In this document: positions 62,750 to 64,000 of the stretch, piece after piece
Numbering within the stretch: the stretch's first letter is position 1
How the letters are laid out: each line of letters starts with the position of its first letter
NCBI RefSeq assembly: GCF_029227915.1
Contig: NC_079876.1
Span: 6,076,001 to 6,140,000, forward strand
Reading direction: 5' to 3'
Length of the DNA stretch: 64,000 nt
From: Hydractinia symbiolongicarpus
Taxonomy: Eukaryota; Cnidaria; Hydrozoa; Anthoathecata; Hydractiniidae
Program-made: the position numbers and the translations under genes
The notes under the pieces: model-generated
What the model was told of the DNA's origin: nothing
The model's input: the letters and a program-made list of their open reading frames with translations, nothing else
Database searches by the model: none

Positions 62750-64000
62750 CTTTCAGTTATACTATTTTTGGAATTCGTTGAAATATTATTGTTTCCATTG
62801 TTAATATTATTTTTAAAGCACATTTATATATTTTTATACTTCGAAATGTATGTATACACACACCCAATACTAATATCGAAACCTCTGGTGCATGGAATAT
62901 AACAAATGAAAATTGAATTAGACGCAGCAGCCGTCAAAATGTACAAATAATTAAAGACCGTGAGGCGCCGATCATAACAATATTATTTTTGTCAACACAG
63001 ATTTGTATACAACAGTGTATTTTGTGTGCAGCTCGGGTTTTTTCAAATATAATGCTTCAATGGTGTTATTACTCTCTTTGATTCATAAGTACAAGAAACG
63101 CGTTTAAATAAAAAAGACTAATTGTTATACAAAGAATAGCATAGGAATGACATAATTGACATTAAATTGAACAAATTGCTTTGTAGTGACAGAAGTAAAA
63201 ACATTGCGTTGTAGCTCATATCGTGAAAGTCTGAATGAAGAAGAAAAAAGTTAAATAGAATTTTGTAAAAATTAAAGCAAATAATTTCAATAGTTGTAAT
63301 TATCAACCCATCAACTTATTGAAACTTGCTTGAAAATTTTAACTTCCTAGATTGAGTAAAAAACGCATCCTCTACACAAATCTCCCCATATCATTAATAT
63401 TTAACGAAAATGTTTTTAGGGCCTAGCCTCCACCCAGCCACTAGGTTGCTACTGCTCTGAAGGGAGATCTCCTTCTTATCAGAAAATGCAAACCTTGTAA
63501 TTCCGCTTCGTTTTATCGACAGCATAGTGTTGGAACAAAACTTAAATTTTAATGCATTAAATAGTACAACTTTGAATTTGATAGTCAAAACAAACTTTCA
63601 AACCATAGAATTACCTGCTCTTTGCCATTGAAAAGTTATAAAATAACAAATAAGATAACCAACATACAAATTTCCGAGTTTAAAACGCACTCTGTTCTAT
63701 CACAAGTTAAGTGTCTACTTTCGATTTGCAATACAGCATTATAAAATCGTGTATTGACATGTTGATTTTGTCACGTTTGTTTTTAAGAAGCAATAAAAAC
63801 AAATCATCACGCTCCTCCTTAGGGCTTTTCCAACTAATTAACAACGTATGTATTTAATACCTATAACTTCTCATAGGGAGAGTCTGTATTTTTAAACAAT
63901 TTGCTTATGCTGCATCTCGGAAATCCGAATAAAGTCAAAGCTGATACTACACATCCTACTGGACATTTTCCTGGTGAAGTCATATATCAAACAAAAGTTC
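62750..64000. other. Non-coding DNA at the end of the window
   Basis: I see no gene, clear repeat family or RNA here. Short open frames on the - strand (63118-63588) are AT-rich and have no recognisable motif. Sequence is cut by the window edge. Confidence 0.5.

Overview
The window is animal nuclear DNA: AT-rich, with multi-exon genes using GT-AG introns and metazoan families (KLF zinc-finger factor, ASB ankyrin/SOCS-box protein, spliceosomal CWC27, complex I NDUFA7, a typical 2-Cys peroxiredoxin). High A+T, compact genes and many short inverted-repeat elements, SINEs and broken LINEs would fit a cnidarian, perhaps a medusozoan. That placement is inference; nothing in the sequence fixes the species.

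Layout: (1) 1-8188, a KLF-type transcription factor on the + strand; its last two coding exons are clear and its N-terminal exon(s) are not resolved. (2) 10390-10702, a TA microsatellite of about 156 units. (3) 11966-22983, a complete 15-exon CWC27 gene on the - strand (458 aa), with a tRNA-Leu-like sequence and an inverted-repeat element in its introns. (4) 22984-29300, repeat-rich intergenic DNA with a CAGT-ended, TA-flanked transposon whose terminal repeats carry a 16-bp palindrome, and a decayed LINE. (5) 29301-38715, a six-exon peroxiredoxin gene (239 aa). Its first exon encodes a mitochondrial-type leader and lies 6.5 kb upstream of the body; that intron holds a LINE and a roughly 1.2-kb, 31-bp minisatellite. 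(6) 41055-50545, NDUFA7 on the - strand, four exons with an 8.6-kb first intron full of transposon debris. (7) 50911-57508, an ASB protein on the + strand, eight exons, 404 aa, head-to-head with NDUFA7 across 365 bp. (8) 59253-61077, a gene on the - strand for a predicted secretory-pathway single-pass protein with a Thr/Gln mucin-like ectodomain; the last exon is unresolved. (9) 61400-62749, a dead mobile element with an integrase-tail-like segment, an F-box-like segment and a Ulp1/C48 protease domain.

The genes do not form an operon or one pathway. Three products relate to mitochondria or redox (PRDX, NDUFA7) or to splicing (CWC27), but their proximity looks incidental. The clearest arrangement is the NDUFA7/ASB divergent promoter, bracketed by two inverted copies of one hAT-like miniature element, each with a recognisable target-site duplication. 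I found no CRISPR array, operon or defence-type gene cluster. The most original material is the repeat architecture, the leader-exon peroxiredoxin model and the mucin-like membrane protein.
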